The notes beneath the pieces are model-generated. The model did no database searches, was not told the DNA's origin, and saw only the letters and a list, made by a program, of their open reading frames with translations. Source: Mytilisepta virgata (Eukaryota; Mollusca; Bivalvia; Mytilida; Mytilidae). From it: a stretch of DNA of 64,000 nucleotides. Below are positions 62,119 to 64,000 of this stretch, one piece after another; within the stretch, counting starts at the first letter, position 1, and the number at the start of each line of letters is the position of its first letter. A program made the translations under genes and the position numbers. The DNA is taken from assembly GCA_028015205.1 (NCBI GenBank), contig CM051521.1, positions 105,252,513-105,316,512 of the forward strand. The letters are read 5' to 3'.

Positions 62119-62982
62119 ATGGAGAGAAACCGTGATTCAGTAAAGAGCAAACAAGATTCAATCAAAAGACGTGTTGAAAAATATAACGAGGAAAGAAAGC
62201 AGTATAGTGGTGAAAAGGACGATGTATATGCGTCTAGACGAAAAAGAAAACAAGAAAAGAAAAGACAAATACAACGTGATAAAACTTTAAAAAGATACAA
62301 GTGTTTATATTGGCCGTCTTACCTTTCAATGTGTTGTGGGTGTTTGTTTACATTCGGCGCTACAATAAAAAGTGTTAGTGAAGGCTCAGTTCTTTGGAGT
62401 AACAGAGAAACTTTTAGAATAGTGGGACCAGCTTTGCTAGGATCCGGGTTCATTTTATTTCTTATAACCGTTGCTTTTGTAAGCGAGCAAACAGAGAAAG
62501 TAAAAAAGATGGCAAAGGAAGAAGAATTAAAACGTATCGGAGAGAGAAAGCTATCTATCAGAAAACGTTATCTTAAACGAGCTTCTAGCAACTTGGAAGG
62601 TTCAATAAAGTCTCCAGTTCATAGGACAATTTCAGCAACTTCCTCTGCCACGTGTTATTCTATTGACGAATTAGAATCATCCGTTCCATTTATAAGTGAC
62701 AATTTTTCTGATTCTATGAATGGGAATCTTCATCCCTACTGGAAGCCATTAGTTAAAATGGATTCATCAGAAAGCAACACTTCATCCAAATTTCTTGAGT
62801 GCAGCATCTCATCGTCGTCCACTTTGCTGACGTCATTTTCGTCGAACAATACACGTTTTTCGATATCGCCAGGTTTAAATACAAAAACTGAGGTAGCAAA
62901 CGATACATTAGTGGATGCAAATGAAATTCACTCACAGCTCATTGTGCAAAAATCACAAAATTTTAATAGCTTGAATATTTAA
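62119..62982 (+). CDS. Intron-free gene for a two-pass membrane protein, possibly TMEM200-like
   Basis: 287 codons from the ATG at 62119, chosen for its strong context gagccATGg; two further in-frame ATGs lie at 62092 and 62098. Residues 1-60 are highly charged and helical-looking (KRRVEKYNEERKQ, RRKRKQEKKRQIQRD). TM1 is about 63-84 (YLSMCCGCLFTFGATI) and TM2 about 99-121 (IVGPALLGSGFILFLITVAF), followed by a basic stretch and a Ser-rich tail with low-complexity SSSS runs. The short loop and the VGPxxxGxGxxxxxxxxxF TM2 resemble TMEM200 proteins, but this is from memory and weak. Codon use is coding-like and the frame is uninterrupted. Confidence 0.82.
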   Translation: MERNRDSVKSKQDSIKRRVEKYNEERKQYSGEKDDVYASRRKRKQEKKRQIQRDKTLKRYKCLYWPSYLSMCCGCLFTFGATIKSVSEGSVLWSNRETFRIVGPALLGSGFILFLITVAFVSEQTEKVKKMAKEEELKRIGERKLSIRKRYLKRASSNLEGSIKSPVHRTISATSSATCYSIDELESSVPFISDNFSDSMNGNLHPYWKPLVKMDSSESNTSSKFLECSISSSSTLLTSFSSNNTRFSISPGLNTKTEVANDTLVDANEIHSQLIVQKSQNFNSLNI

Positions 62983-64000
62983 TTAACTAAAATTGTTTTT
63001 ATATATGTCATATATGTAAATTCCTACGACATATCAAATTTATCTCACAAGAAGTATTTGGAACAGCTCGATGTCGCCCGCCGTATATCGCAAATCAATT
63101 AATAATCGGATTATTCCGTCCAAAAAAACCCGGTTCAAAATGAAAGGTAACTGTCGGTTCTTCAAATGAAAAACTATTTACCAATCTGTACAGCATAAAT
63201 TAGTTTAATCGACATAAACATAAAGGATTACAGCAGTATTTTAGTCTACAAATAATTTGTACACAGCAATAGTGGACGTATTTCTCTGTTGTTTTGCGTC
63301 ACAATTCATGGTAAAAAAAAACAAAGACCTTTAAAACCTTGAGCTTATAGGTCGGTTTAACCAAATTTGGATCATGTTCTCACCATAAACAATCTACAGT
63401 TTTCTAAATTAACGAAGAAATTTCTCTTAAAGAACTCGCACTAACTAAATCTAACAAATGAAGGGTTCACATGTAAGAGCTTATTTGGGAAAGACTTCCA
63501 TATGGCACCCCCAATTGTGTATCTTTAGACGGAATAAGCATATAGATGTACTTATGGGGGTGCCAAATGTAAATCTTGCCCTTATTTGTTCTGGGCATAT
63601 AAAGTTCCGGTCGGTCAAAAGTGACTAGTTATATTTCGGAGGAACTTTTCAACTAGTTAAAAAGCTCCGGATGAAAAGGAATCTATTAACCAGTTTAAAA
63701 GTTCTTTTTATAACATTTTTAAATATAGTAAATGGTTGTTTAAAAAAAAAAAAAACCATCAAATATAAAGTTTAATTTTTTAACAAAGGAACTTATTATC
63801 GGTTCCGTTGTAGATACTATACTCAATAACAGAAAAAATGAAAGGCATCATTTTGTATTATTGGGTGAAAATCAGGGATGATATATTACAAATATTCGAG
63901 AGAAAAAAAAAACAGAAATGTAGAACAAAAACTGCTATGAAACCCATTGTCATCTCCTGAATTCTATCAAAATAAATTTTGTTTGTCTATGTTTTTATGT
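62983..64000. other. 3' flank of the two-pass membrane protein gene
   Basis: AT-rich, no further gene or repeat recognised. An aataaa hexamer occurs near 63970, too far downstream to assign with confidence. Confidence 0.4.

Overview
This is eukaryotic nuclear DNA: AT-rich, intron-bearing and full of dispersed repeats. Protein-level matches and the repeat content (tRNA-derived SINEs, a SINE with an (ATCA)n-type tail, palindrome-ended repeats, TA-flanked MITEs) suggest a bivalve mollusc, probably mussel-like. The species assignment is inference. Almost all listed ORFs are chance frames in introns and repeats; the real genes were found by reading spliced exons.

Layout. (1) 1-18155, minus strand: the 5' part of a collagen prolyl 4-hydroxylase alpha-subunit gene (P4HA-like), four coding exons (17983-18155, 4437-4591, 1842-1994, 243-403) giving 214 codons in one frame, running off the left edge before the catalytic domain. 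Its 13.4 kb first intron is mostly repeats. (2) 18156-28566: flank and intergenic DNA with LINE remnants, a 1.6 kb TA-flanked foldback element carrying a Penelope-like fragment, and stacked copies of a repeat headed by a G/C-rich palindrome. (3) 28862-48741, plus strand: a complete TMEM104 gene in ten coding exons, 483 residues, with every junction in phase. (4) 48742-62091: repeats, two SINEs/MITEs with clear ends, tandem duplications, no firm gene. (5) 62119-62982, plus strand: an intron-free gene for a basic two-pass membrane protein, possibly TMEM200-like.

The most unusual signal lies inside TMEM104. Two of its exon edges have been amplified in tandem together with the splice site. The 3' splice site plus the first 38 nt of exon 7 is repeated about 31 times in 49-bp units (42.87-44.33 kb), 28 of which keep the AG. 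The 3' end of exon 2 plus its 5' splice site is repeated about eight times in 68-70 bp units (36.16-36.93 kb). Both leave the true exon in phase while surrounding it with decoy splice sites.

The two main genes act in the secretory or endomembrane system (collagen hydroxylation in the ER lumen; a multi-pass permease-like membrane protein), but nothing in the sequence links them functionally.
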